From contig NZ_CP079195.1 in assembly GCF_019263805.1 (NCBI RefSeq), positions 1,959,501 to 2,023,500 of the forward strand: a stretch of DNA of 64,000 nt. Direction: 5' to 3'. The notes below the pieces were generated by a model, which saw only the letters and a list, made by a program, of their open reading frames with translations, was not told where the DNA came from and searched no databases. This DNA comes from Polaribacter sp. NJDZ03. GTDB taxonomy: Bacteria > Bacteroidota > Bacteroidia > Flavobacteriales > Flavobacteriaceae. The number at the start of each line of letters is the position of its first letter. Position 1 is the stretch's first letter. Positions 45,240 through 53,989 of this stretch are shown piece after piece. The position numbers and the translations under genes are program-made.

Positions 45240-45614
45240 ATGAAGCAGAAACACCAAATACTAAAAGTACTATTACTCATTTCAATTTATTGTTCTGGGA
45301 TGTATCTTTCTGCAAATACAACATCTTATTTTAGCGCGCAAAATGCAAAACAGGATACAGAACAGCTTACCTATTTAGTTACAGCTTCTAAAGTATTTCA
45401 TGCGCATACACAACAATCAGAAAACTTAGTTTCTGAAACAATAGATTTTTCATTACCCAATTTTAAATTGTCTTCAGACGATTTATTAGCAATTTCTTAT
45501 ACGACTAAACAAGAGTTTAATTCTAAGTTTAAACAGTATAAAAACTACTTAGAAAACACCCTGATTAGACAACGAAAGTCTGATCTTATTTTTCCCTTCC
45601 ATAATTTTTGGTAA
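45240..45614 (+). CDS. Secreted hypothetical protein (124 aa)
   Basis: A signal peptide is evident (KVLLLISIYCSGMYLSA, cleavage near residue 25). The mature part (about 100 aa) is polar with a helix-rich C-terminus (YTTKQEFNSKFKQYKNYLENTLIRQRKSD). No family recognised. It has a promoter of its own. Probably periplasmic or exported. Confidence 0.65.
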   Translation: MKQKHQILKVLLLISIYCSGMYLSANTTSYFSAQNAKQDTEQLTYLVTASKVFHAHTQQSENLVSETIDFSLPNFKLSSDDLLAISYTTKQEFNSKFKQYKNYLENTLIRQRKSDLIFPFHNFW

Positions 45615-45731
45615 CCCTTTATTTTATTTACTAACAACTACCTTTTGCGTAGTTAAAATAAAACATTGATATGTTGCGGATACCCGTTTCATATAAAAAC
45701 CAGTATATCAAAAAAATTAAAAAAACATAAA

Positions 45732-46229
45732 ATGGATTTAGGTACAATAATAATAGGAGTAATATGTATTGCATTATGTGCACTACCTTTTGTATTAACA
45801 AATAGAAACAAAAAAAATAAAGAAAAAAAAGTATTAAACTCGTTGATAGAGTTTGCAAAACAGCATAATTCTGAAATTACAGAACACGAAATTAGTGAGT
45901 GTTATGCTATTGGTTTAGATGAAAATAAACATGCAATTTCATTTTTACAAAAAACAAAAGAGCAAGTTAATCTTCAATTTATAGATCTTAACACTATTAA
46001 AAACAGCGAGATAAATAACATCAGTAAATCTATAGGGAAGAACGAAACAACACTAGATAAATTAAACTTAAAACTGAACGTTATTGGTAAAAACAAACCT
46101 AGTATTGTTCTTGAATTTTATAATTCAGATATTAATTTTCAACCTGGTAACGAATTCGATTCTATAGAAAAATGGAACAAAGTAATTAATTCATTACTTC
46201 AAAATCAGCAACAAAATAAAGCTGCATAA
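45732..46229 (+). CDS. Single-helix membrane-anchored hypothetical protein (165 aa)
   Basis: Starts MDLGTIIIGVICIALCALPFVL, one N-terminal helix, followed by a basic patch (NRNKKNKEKK) and a soluble domain of about 135 residues. The ATG used fits the anchor as N-terminus; 22 codons of upstream frame would add an implausible basic stretch before the helix. Not recognised. The domain has an IGLDENKHAISFLQK segment that looks globular. Confidence 0.65.
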   Translation: MDLGTIIIGVICIALCALPFVLTNRNKKNKEKKVLNSLIEFAKQHNSEITEHEISECYAIGLDENKHAISFLQKTKEQVNLQFIDLNTIKNSEINNISKSIGKNETTLDKLNLKLNVIGKNKPSIVLEFYNSDINFQPGNEFDSIEKWNKVINSLLQNQQQNKAA

Positions 46230-46244
46230 TACCCTTAAAATAAT

Positions 46245-46285
46245 AACGAATCTTACTTATTCATATACACAAAGTAAGATTCGTT
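46245..46285 (+). terminator. Hairpin after the anchored hypothetical gene
   Basis: AACGAATCTTACTT pairs with AGTAAGATTCGTT around a 14-nt loop, but the trailing T tract is weak. Confidence 0.6.
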
Positions 46286-46454
46286 CTTATTTACAAAGTA
46301 CTCAACACCCATTAGTTCGTTGATGTTTCCCTGAAAATTGATGTAAAAAACTATATTGAATTTGATTAAAATAAAAGAGGCACGTCAATTGAAATTAGAT
46401 ATTCTTTATTAGTTTTGTTGTTAGGAAAAGTAAACTCCTCATAAAACTTTATAA

Positions 46455-46838
46455 ATGCAACCTTTTATATTTAATCATATTGCCCTTTCTGTAAAAGATG
46501 TAGATACATCTATAGCGTTTTATCAAAAAGTACTTCAACTAAAAGAAATTAAAAATACTGCTTCTAATTCAAAGACAAGATGGTTATCTCTTGGGGAAGG
46601 AAAACAACTTCATATAATTCCTCGTCCTGATGCGATCATTAAAACGAATAAAGCTGTACATTTTGCTTTATCAACCACAGATATTGCCACATTTATACTA
46701 CATTTAAAAGAATTAAAAATTGAGTATTCCGATTGGATCGGTACAACAAACAAAGACTATGTTAGAAATGATGGAATTCTACAAGTGTATTTTCAAGATC
46801 CCAATGGATATTGGATTGAAGTAAATAATGATATCTAA
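46455..46838 (+). CDS. VOC-family (glyoxalase/bleomycin resistance) protein
   Basis: A 127-aa vicinal-oxygen-chelate fold. FNHIALSVKDVDTSIAFYQKVLQLKEI near the N-terminus and YFQDPNGYWIEVNND at the C-terminus are the family's beta-alpha-beta metal-ligand elements. The residues H8 and the terminal E fit metal ligands. Substrate unknown. Convergent with the thioredoxin-like gene, 6 nt apart. Confidence 0.85.
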   Translation: MQPFIFNHIALSVKDVDTSIAFYQKVLQLKEIKNTASNSKTRWLSLGEGKQLHIIPRPDAIIKTNKAVHFALSTTDIATFILHLKELKIEYSDWIGTTNKDYVRNDGILQVYFQDPNGYWIEVNNDI

Positions 46839-46844
46839 TAAATA

Positions 46845-47399
46845 CTATTTCCATTTAATTCCACACCCCATACTTGGTTTTTGGTTTTCTAAAGCTGGTT
46901 TATTTTCTAATAAATTGTCTAGAGAGTTACATAAATCAATTCCTGTTACTGGCTTTCCGTTTCCTGGTCTAGAATCGTCTAATTGTCCGTGATAAACGGC
47001 TTTTAAACTTTCATCAAAAACATAAAAATCTGGAGTACAAGCAGCATCATATGCTTTTGCTACTTCTTGCGTTTCATCATATAAATACGGAAAAGGATAG
47101 TTTTCATCTTTTGCCAATTGCGTCATCAAATCAGGTGAATCTTGCGGATAATTCTCTACATCATTAGAACTAATCGCAATAAAATTAATTCCTTTTTGCT
47201 GATACTCATTCGCCATTTTTACCAACTCAGTATTTACATGAATCACAAACGGACAATGATTACAAATAAACATAATTACGGTTCCTTTTTCTCCTTTCGC
47301 TTTTTCTAAAGAAAGAAAAGTATCATCAACCGTATTTAATAAATTGAAATCTGGTGCTTTTGTTCCGTTTTTAAACTCGTTAGATTCTGCTCTTGCCAT
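46845..47399 (-). CDS. Thioredoxin-family/peroxiredoxin-like protein
   Basis: A 184-aa protein with an AhpC/TSA-like thioredoxin fold (APDFNLLNTVDDTFLSLEKAKGE ... VIMFICNHCPFVIHV). The active site reads CNHC, with the second cysteine in CPFV typical of this subgroup. No signal peptide. It carries a C-terminal KPSMGCGIKWK tail. It probably acts in the cytoplasm as a thiol oxidoreductase; specificity is unknown. Confidence 0.85.
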   Translation of the reverse strand: MARAESNEFKNGTKAPDFNLLNTVDDTFLSLEKAKGEKGTVIMFICNHCPFVIHVNTELVKMANEYQQKGINFIAISSNDVENYPQDSPDLMTQLAKDENYPFPYLYDETQEVAKAYDAACTPDFYVFDESLKAVYHGQLDDSRPGNGKPVTGIDLCNSLDNLLENKPALENQKPSMGCGIKWK

Positions 47400-47494
47400 A
47401 ATTATTGTCTTTTACCACATAGAAACATAGATTACATAACTCATGTTTTCTGCGTATCTCTGTGGAGAAATTATTTTTAATTTTATATTCAGAA

Positions 47495-47580
47495 TGTCAT
47501 TCTAAAATGAGCCTTTTTCGGCGATTGAGGAATCTCATCATTATTACAAGATTCCTCTTTGTCCCTCATTCGGAATGACA
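47495..47580. repeat. Imperfect palindrome, GTCATTC...GAATGAC family
   Basis: TGTCATTCTaAAATGAG and CTCATTCGGAATGACA pair as ends; inner arms GAGGAATCTC and AGATTCCTC also pair. About 86 nt between two minus-strand genes. Confidence 0.65.
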
Positions 47581-47602
47581 CGTTTGTAAAACAAATATTT
47601 CA

Positions 47603-48814
47603 CTAATCTTCGGCCAAAGCGTTCGCACAAATAAAGCCACCTGTCCACGCATTTTGGAAGTTAAATCCTCCGGTAACAGCATCAATATTTAAAACTTCCC
47701 CTACAAAAAATAGATTTTTATGCTTTTTACTTTCAAAACGTTTAAAATTGATTTCTGTTAAATCCACTCCTCCAGCAGTTACAAATTCGTCTTTAAAAGT
47801 AGTTCTTCCGTTTGCGTTAAAAACTCCTTTTGTTAGTTGATTAGCTAAAGCCTCTAATTGAGCATTATTTAAATCTGCCCAATTCTGAGTCGCTTTTATA
47901 CCCGCTGCAATTACAAAACGTTCCCATAATCTTTTAGAAACCTCTGCAAATGGCGATTTTAAAATAGCTGTTTTTCTTGGTTCTTTCTTTTTTAAATTTA
48001 AAAGAACATTTAATACTTTATCTGTAGGTCTAGACAACCAGTTTACCTCAACATTATATTGATAATTTTTGTCTGCTAAAATTCTTGCGCCAAAGGCGGA
48101 TAATTTTAAAACTGCAGGTCCACTCATTCCCCAATGTGTAATTAGCAAAGGTCCGGAAGCCTCTAATTTTGTTCCAGAAATGGTAACCGTTGCGTTTGGA
48201 ACTGAAGTCCCTAATAAATCTACCAAACGTTTATCATTGATATTAAACGTAAACAAAGACGGAACAGGTTCTATAACTTCGTGGTCTAAAGTTTCACACA
48301 ACTCCCACACTTTTTTAGAACTTCCTGCAGCGATTACTAATTTATCTGCTTCAAAAACTTGCTCTTTGGTGTTGATAATCCATTTATTATCTTGTTGAGA
48401 AACCGAATTTACACCACAGTTTGTTAACACTTTAATTCCTAAGTTATCAACAGCGTTTTGAAAGCAATCTATAATTGCCTGACTTGTATTTGCTTCAGGA
48501 AAAACACGATTGTCAGCTTCAATTTTTAAAGGAACTCCTCTATTTTCGAACCATTCAAAAGTATCGCCTGTCATAAATTGATGAAAAGGCCCTAACAATT
48601 CTTTTTTTCCTCTTGGATAGAATTCTGTTAAATCCTTCGGAATAAAACATGCGTGGGTTACATTACATCTTCCACCTCCAGAAATTTTTACTTTCTGTAA
48701 AACGTCTTTTCCTTTTTCGAGAATCGTAATATCTAATTCAGGGTTATTTTCTTTCGCGTTTATCGCTGTAAAATATCCTGCTGCTCCTCCTCCAATAATG
48801 ATTACTTTTTTCAT
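47603..48814 (-). CDS. NAD(P)/FAD-dependent oxidoreductase, BaiN/HI0933 family
   Basis: The 403-aa flavoprotein has the N-terminal FAD-binding GGGAAGYFTAINAKENNP, a KISGGGRCNVTHA motif characteristic of the HI0933/YhiN family, and a C-terminal FVTAGGVDLTEINFKRFESKKHKNLFFVGEVLNIDAVTGGFNFQNAWTGGFICA segment typical of these enzymes. The substrate is unknown. It is co-directional with the GYDIA kinase and HMGR upstream but separated from them by a palindromic repeat. Confidence 0.88.
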   Translation of the reverse strand: MKKVIIIGGGAAGYFTAINAKENNPELDITILEKGKDVLQKVKISGGGRCNVTHACFIPKDLTEFYPRGKKELLGPFHQFMTGDTFEWFENRGVPLKIEADNRVFPEANTSQAIIDCFQNAVDNLGIKVLTNCGVNSVSQQDNKWIINTKEQVFEADKLVIAAGSSKKVWELCETLDHEVIEPVPSLFTFNINDKRLVDLLGTSVPNATVTISGTKLEASGPLLITHWGMSGPAVLKLSAFGARILADKNYQYNVEVNWLSRPTDKVLNVLLNLKKKEPRKTAILKSPFAEVSKRLWERFVIAAGIKATQNWADLNNAQLEALANQLTKGVFNANGRTTFKDEFVTAGGVDLTEINFKRFESKKHKNLFFVGEVLNIDAVTGGFNFQNAWTGGFICANALAED

Positions 48815-48827
48815 GTTTTTTATTTTG

Positions 48828-48860
48828 AGACCTCACAGGTTTTAAAAACCTGTGAGGTCT
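48828..48860. repeat. Perfect 33-bp palindrome, dispersed repeat family A
   Basis: Base-for-base identical to 20612-20644. Sits between the GYDIA kinase stop and the flavoprotein start on the same strand, a terminator-like position. Confidence 0.85.
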
Positions 48861-48869
48861 TATGTGAGT

Positions 48870-49796
48870 TTATAAAACCATCTGACTGTAAGTCAATATA
48901 GTTTCATACCCTTTATTTTTAAAATAACTTGGTGTATCCGAATTTCCTGTTACTAACACAAAATCTCCTCCCCAAGCTCCTAAACTTTTTATTACTCCAA
49001 AATAATCTGGAAATAATTTTTCTTTTACTGTTTTTAGTTTGATAATTGAACTGATAATTTGTTCATGCTCAATTATTAAATCTTCAAATTTATCTAATGA
49101 TTCAACTTTTAAAAGTGCCTCAGAAATTTCTGAAATTCTCTTTATTTCTTTATCAAAATTGATATTACTTTCTCTAAATTTTGCAATTCCTTCTTTAGAA
49201 TCTTGCTTCTGATTTAAGTGTACAAAAAACAAATTTTCTTTAAAACTCGGGTTGAATTCTACTTGTTCTACAACAGGTTTTTTATCCTTAATATGATAAA
49301 AAACTGGTGTATCATTTTGTGCACAAGCAATGTCATAACCACTTCCTTTAAAGGAATTCCAAAGCAACTTAAAAGCATCTATTTTTGCCCAAGAAGCTAT
49401 CGAATTTATTAATGTTGATGAAGTTCCTAATCCCCAATTTCTTGGAAATGTAAGGTTTGTTTTTACTATAAATCCGTTTTCTGACTTTAAAAAATCTGGA
49501 TTTAAGTTTTTTGCTTCTTTTAAAATATCTAACAGCGTTTCTGCAATAACTTCTCCGCTTCCTTCTTTATCCGAATTGAAAGTACAATTTATCAAACGTA
49601 GTTTTTTTAAATCGAAAACAGCCTCGAACCAACATTCTCCGGTGTGTGTAAAACTTCCCCAAATAATTTCTGGTTCTTTTATTTTTTCCACTACTAAATC
49701 TTGTCCAAATTTAGTTGGAATTGCTAAAGATTTTGCGCCGTCTAAAACAAGATATTCTCCTGTTAATAATAATTTTCCGTTAGAATAAAAATTCAT
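48870..49796 (-). CDS. GYDIA-family GHMP kinase (candidate phosphomevalonate kinase)
   Basis: A 308-aa GHMP-superfamily kinase with motif 1 LLTGEYLVLDGAKSLAIPTKFGQ, a motif 2 region FPRNWGLGTSSTLINSIASWA, the SGYDIACAQ segment that names the family, and a short C-terminal GGDFVLVTG in place of the usual glycine-rich motif 3. It lies 107 nt after HMG-CoA reductase on the same strand. The known mevalonate steps in the window lack a clear phosphomevalonate kinase, so this protein is a candidate; this is inference, not established. Confidence 0.8.
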   Translation of the reverse strand: MNFYSNGKLLLTGEYLVLDGAKSLAIPTKFGQDLVVEKIKEPEIIWGSFTHTGECWFEAVFDLKKLRLINCTFNSDKEGSGEVIAETLLDILKEAKNLNPDFLKSENGFIVKTNLTFPRNWGLGTSSTLINSIASWAKIDAFKLLWNSFKGSGYDIACAQNDTPVFYHIKDKKPVVEQVEFNPSFKENLFFVHLNQKQDSKEGIAKFRESNINFDKEIKRISEISEALLKVESLDKFEDLIIEHEQIISSIIKLKTVKEKLFPDYFGVIKSLGAWGGDFVLVTGNSDTPSYFKNKGYETILTYSQMVL

Positions 49797-49838
49797 TTTT
49801 TGTTAATTAATATTTAATTACATCCTATTGAATTGCAT

Positions 49839-49895
49839 TCTGCTTTAGCAGATGACGAATATAATTATTAAATTAAAATTGGCTTTAGCCAAATT
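49839..49895. repeat. Two small hairpins with TTTA loops
   Basis: TCTGC-TTTA-GCAGA (49839-49852) and AATTGGC-TTTA-GCCAAATT (49877-49895) lie in the HMGR-GYDIA spacer. They are similar to each other in form and may be a degenerate repeat family. Confidence 0.5.
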
Positions 49896-49903
49896 ATAAC
49901 CAT

Positions 49904-51631
49904 TTATACCAACCCAAATTGTTTAAAATGATGTGTAAAATGTTTTACATGAAATTTCTGCCAATATTCATAATCTAATTCCCCAAAAAATGGATGATTT
50001 TCAGCTTTAGCTGTTTCAAAGTGAATTTTAAAAGCATCTATTTGAGTAAATAAATCATGGATTGCTTCTCCTACAGAATTAAATTTTAAGGCATTTGGTT
50101 CTTCAGACAACATACTTGCTTTAAATCCAACTTGCAATTCTCCTTCGGTGTTTAAAAATGGCTTTCTTCTTGCTGCTTTTTCATCAGAAACATAATAATC
50201 AGCAGCTACTTTTCCGTTAGAAATTTGTACTAAAAAGCTTAAATGTTCTATCATTTGTTGCCCATTCATTTTTCCAAAAAGTGGCTTTGTATTTTCATCA
50301 ATCTTAGACAGTTTATAACTTACTAAGTTCTTATTAAAAAAATCTATCCAATTGATAGACGGTTTTCTTAAAGCATCTATTTTTTCTACCACAGCAGAAT
50401 GAGTCACCGTTTTTTTATCAAAAAAAGCAGTAACTATTTCTTTTTCTTCTTCTGTTGCATTAAATTGATTTAAGATATTCTGCAAATGCATTTTCATGTG
50501 TCCGTGCTGAATTCCCTTAGTAGTTAATGCTCTTAAAGCTGCAAAATTCTGAGCCAAACCTGCTGCTGCCATAATTTGCATTAAGGTTCTGGCAGATGGT
50601 TTTTGCAACATTTCTAAAGATAACTTTGCCAAAGGATGTAAACCTGTTAAGCCACCAACGGTTCCTAAAGCTAACGGAATATCAATCCAAAATTTAAAAA
50701 CCCCATTATCAATAGTACAATGAGATAAACTTGCATATTGTCCAGATCTTGATGCGTAAGCATGAGCTCCAGCTTCTACCGCTCTAAAATCGTTACCGGT
50801 TGCCAAAACAACGGCATCAATTCCATTCATAATTCCCTTATTATGCGTAACCGCTCTATAAGGCTCTATTTCTGCAATTTTTACTGCTTGGTAAAACTTC
50901 TCTGCAAATCTCTGAGGATTTTCACCACCTAATTCTTCTATCTTACAACTCACTTCTGCCCTAACCAAACACTCAGGAACATAGTTAGAAAGAATACTCA
51001 TTACAATTTCTATGTCGTCTTTTTCAAACTTTTTAGCAATGGCTTCTAAACAGGAATTTATAAAGTTTGCGCCCATTGAATCTTTGGTTTCAAAGGTTGC
51101 GTGTAGTTGGTAATAGTTTTCTAATTTATCAGTTTTATCAACTAATTTTATATCTAAAATTCCACCGCCACGTTTATCCATATTTTTAGTGATGGAAGCC
51201 GTTGCTGCAAATAATTCCGTTTTATTTTTATTAAAGTAATCTTCAAGATTCGTTTTGTCTCCGGCATACATAAAATGGACTTGCCCAATTTTTGTGGTAC
51301 CGATTACCCTTGTTTTAAACCCTCCTCTTTTGCTCCAAAATTTACCAACTAAAGAAGCTGCTGCTACCACAGAACTTTCTTCGACTACCATAGGAATTAC
51401 ATAAGTTCTATCATTAATTACAAAATTTGGTGCAATACCAAAAGGCATGTAAAAATTAGAAATTGTATTTTCTATAAAATCATCATGTAATTGCTGTAAA
51501 TCATCATTATCATTCCAATACTGTTTAATTATATCTTTAGTTTTGGTATGATTATGGAAATAATGCTCTGTTAACCAAGTAATTTTTTCATCTTTCGTTA
51601 ACTTAGAAAAACCAGAAATAAGTTTGCTCAT
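49904..51631 (-). CDS. Class II hydroxymethylglutaryl-CoA reductase fused to a DUF1569-like domain
   Basis: Makes mevalonate from HMG-CoA. The catalytic part (about 1-440) has GFSKLTKDEKITWL, PFGIAPNFVINDRTYVIPMVVEESSVVAAAS, VTHNKGIMNGIDAVVLATGNDFRAVEAGAHAYA and GTVGGLTGLHPLAKLSLEML, matching class II (bacterial) enzymes. Residues about 449-575 are extra: KPLFGKMNGQQMIEHLSFLV, NHPFFGELDYEYW and KHFTHHFKQFGLV match a DinB-like DUF1569 domain. Class II HMGRs usually stop near 430 residues. It heads the HMGR-GYDIA pair. The added domain's role is unknown. Database labels often say degradative, but here mevalonate synthesis is the likely direction. Confidence 0.9.
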   Translation of the reverse strand: MSKLISGFSKLTKDEKITWLTEHYFHNHTKTKDIIKQYWNDNDDLQQLHDDFIENTISNFYMPFGIAPNFVINDRTYVIPMVVEESSVVAAASLVGKFWSKRGGFKTRVIGTTKIGQVHFMYAGDKTNLEDYFNKNKTELFAATASITKNMDKRGGGILDIKLVDKTDKLENYYQLHATFETKDSMGANFINSCLEAIAKKFEKDDIEIVMSILSNYVPECLVRAEVSCKIEELGGENPQRFAEKFYQAVKIAEIEPYRAVTHNKGIMNGIDAVVLATGNDFRAVEAGAHAYASRSGQYASLSHCTIDNGVFKFWIDIPLALGTVGGLTGLHPLAKLSLEMLQKPSARTLMQIMAAAGLAQNFAALRALTTKGIQHGHMKMHLQNILNQFNATEEEKEIVTAFFDKKTVTHSAVVEKIDALRKPSINWIDFFNKNLVSYKLSKIDENTKPLFGKMNGQQMIEHLSFLVQISNGKVAADYYVSDEKAARRKPFLNTEGELQVGFKASMLSEEPNALKFNSVGEAIHDLFTQIDAFKIHFETAKAENHPFFGELDYEYWQKFHVKHFTHHFKQFGLV

Positions 51632-51775
51632 TAATTTGTGTATAAAACTATCAACAACAAAGATAAGTCAAACTGTTAAAACATTAATAGATAATCAACA
51701 TTTATGGATTTTTAAGATATTTTTTATGGATTTTTGCGTAAACTTGGCAAACTTTTATCAAATACAAGGTCTACA

Positions 51776-53977
51776 ATGAGAAAAGGAGTCTCCCTTACAG
51801 TTATTTTACTATTAATTAACTGTATAACATTTGCACAAACAAATGCAAATAAAACATCAAACAAAAAAAACATAACATTAGAAGAAATCTGGAACGGAAC
51901 ATTTTCTGCAGAAAGAATGAATTCTTTAAATTCTATGAATGGCGATTATTATGCTGTTTTAGATTTTAATAGGTCATCTAGATCGGTAACTGTGGATAAA
52001 TACAGTTACAAAACTTTAGAAAAAGTTGAAACAATTGTAAATAGTGCCGATTTAAAAGGGTTAAATAGTTTCTCTTCTTATAGTTTTAATAATGATGAAA
52101 CCAAACTAATATTAGGAACCAACTTCCAGCAAATTTATCGTCACTCTAAAAAAGGAACGTATTATGCTTATGATATTGCTTCTAAAGAATTGACTTTAAT
52201 TGGTGAGGCAATTCAAGAACCTGTTTTTTCTCCGGATAATAAAAATGTAGCGTATGCTAAAGACAATAACATTTTCATTAAAAACGTGGCTTCAAACAAA
52301 ATTACTCAAGTTACTACGGATGGTAAAATAAATGAAATCATCAACGGAATTACAGATTGGGTGTATGAAGAAGAATTTGCTTTTGTAAGAGCTTTTGAAT
52401 GGAATAAAACCGGAACTCATTTGGCGTATTTACGTTTTGATGAAACCAATGTTCCTACTTTTTCTATGGATGTTGTTGGTACTGAATTATACCCAACACA
52501 ACAAGTTTTTAAATATCCAAAAGCCGGAGAGAAAAATGCAGATGTTACTTTACACATGTATACGCTTTCTTCTAAAAATACAAAGAAAATTACTTTAGGA
52601 GATTATGAATATATTCCTAGAATTAAATGGTCTAATGATACTGATGTTTTAGTCGCAACTACTTTAAATCGTCATCAGAATAACTTAAACTTATATAAAG
52701 TAAGTACTCAAAATGCTACTGCTACTTTATTATTAAATGAAACAGACAAAGCATATATAGATATTACCGACAACCTTACTTTTTTAGCTGATAACAGTTT
52801 TATTTGGACTAGCGAAAAAGATGGTTACAATCATATTTATCATTATGATTTTAACGGAAAATTAATCAATCAAATTACAAATGGAAATTGGGAAGTAACC
52901 AACTACTATGGTTTTAATGAAAGTAAGAAAACTATTTATTATCAATCTGTAGAAAACGGTTCTATTAATAGAGGGGTTTACTCTATCAACTTAAATGGAA
53001 AGCGTAAAGAATTGTTGAGTAATAAAGATGGACAAAACACTGCTTCTTTCAGTAAAAATCTAAACTTTTTTATCAACACGTATTCATCGGCAGAAACACC
53101 TCCTATTTATTCTTTATATAATAGTAAAGGAAAAATGTTAAAGGTGATTAAAAATAATGATGCTTTAAAAGAAAGATTATCAACCTATAAAATGAGTCCG
53201 AAAGAGTTTTCTACCATTAATATTAACGGAAACGATTTAAATATGTGGATGGTGAAACCTTTAGATTTTGATGAACACAAAAAATATCCTTTGTTAATGT
53301 TTCAATATTCTGGCCCAGGTTCTCAACAAGTTGGAAATACTTGGAACGGAAGCAATGATTACTGGCACAATATGTTAGCGCAAAAAGGAATTATTGTGGT
53401 TTGTATTGATGGACGCGGAACTGGTTTTAAAGGTGCAGATTTTAAAAAGGTTACTCAAAAGGAATTGGGTAAATATGAAGTTGAAGATCAAATAGCAGCA
53501 GCTAAAAAATTAGTGGAACGATCTTATATCGACAAAAATAACGTTGGTATTTGGGGTTGGTCTTTTGGTGGTTTTATGAGTACAAACTGTATTTTAAAAG
53601 GAAATGACATTTTTACCACAGCAATTGCCGTTGCACCTGTTACTTCTTGGCGTTTTTACGATTCTGTGTACACAGAACGCTACATGCAAACTCCACAAGA
53701 AAACCCAAGTGGTTATGATGATAATTCTCCATTTAACTATGCAGATAAATTAAAAGGGAACTACCTTTTAGTTCATGGAACTGGAGATGATAATGTACAT
53801 GTACAAAATTCTTATAGAATGATAAATTCTTTAATTGAAGCAAATAAACAATTCGATATGTTTATTGTACCAGACAGAACACACGGAATTTATAGAGGAA
53901 GAAATACACGTTTAAATTTGTACACAAAAATGACTAACTTTATCGACGAAAATTTAAATACAGAATCAACTAAATAA
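51776..53977 (+). CDS. Dipeptidyl peptidase IV-type S9 family serine peptidase
   Basis: The 733-aa periplasmic exopeptidase removes dipeptides from peptide N-termini, preferring X-Pro. A signal peptide (GVSLTVILLLINCITFAQ) precedes an eight-bladed propeller (about 60-475) and an alpha/beta hydrolase domain. The nucleophile lies in GWSFGGFMS; the Asp is in GTGDDNVH and the His in DRTHGIYRG. The ATG giving a clean signal peptide (MRKGVSL) is used rather than one 14 codons upstream. It lies 12 nt before the first POT transporter, indicating an operon for peptide use. Confidence 0.92.
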   Translation: MRKGVSLTVILLLINCITFAQTNANKTSNKKNITLEEIWNGTFSAERMNSLNSMNGDYYAVLDFNRSSRSVTVDKYSYKTLEKVETIVNSADLKGLNSFSSYSFNNDETKLILGTNFQQIYRHSKKGTYYAYDIASKELTLIGEAIQEPVFSPDNKNVAYAKDNNIFIKNVASNKITQVTTDGKINEIINGITDWVYEEEFAFVRAFEWNKTGTHLAYLRFDETNVPTFSMDVVGTELYPTQQVFKYPKAGEKNADVTLHMYTLSSKNTKKITLGDYEYIPRIKWSNDTDVLVATTLNRHQNNLNLYKVSTQNATATLLLNETDKAYIDITDNLTFLADNSFIWTSEKDGYNHIYHYDFNGKLINQITNGNWEVTNYYGFNESKKTIYYQSVENGSINRGVYSINLNGKRKELLSNKDGQNTASFSKNLNFFINTYSSAETPPIYSLYNSKGKMLKVIKNNDALKERLSTYKMSPKEFSTININGNDLNMWMVKPLDFDEHKKYPLLMFQYSGPGSQQVGNTWNGSNDYWHNMLAQKGIIVVCIDGRGTGFKGADFKKVTQKELGKYEVEDQIAAAKKLVERSYIDKNNVGIWGWSFGGFMSTNCILKGNDIFTTAIAVAPVTSWRFYDSVYTERYMQTPQENPSGYDDNSPFNYADKLKGNYLLVHGTGDDNVHVQNSYRMINSLIEANKQFDMFIVPDRTHGIYRGRNTRLNLYTKMTNFIDENLNTESTK

Positions 53978-53989
53978 AAGAATAAACTT

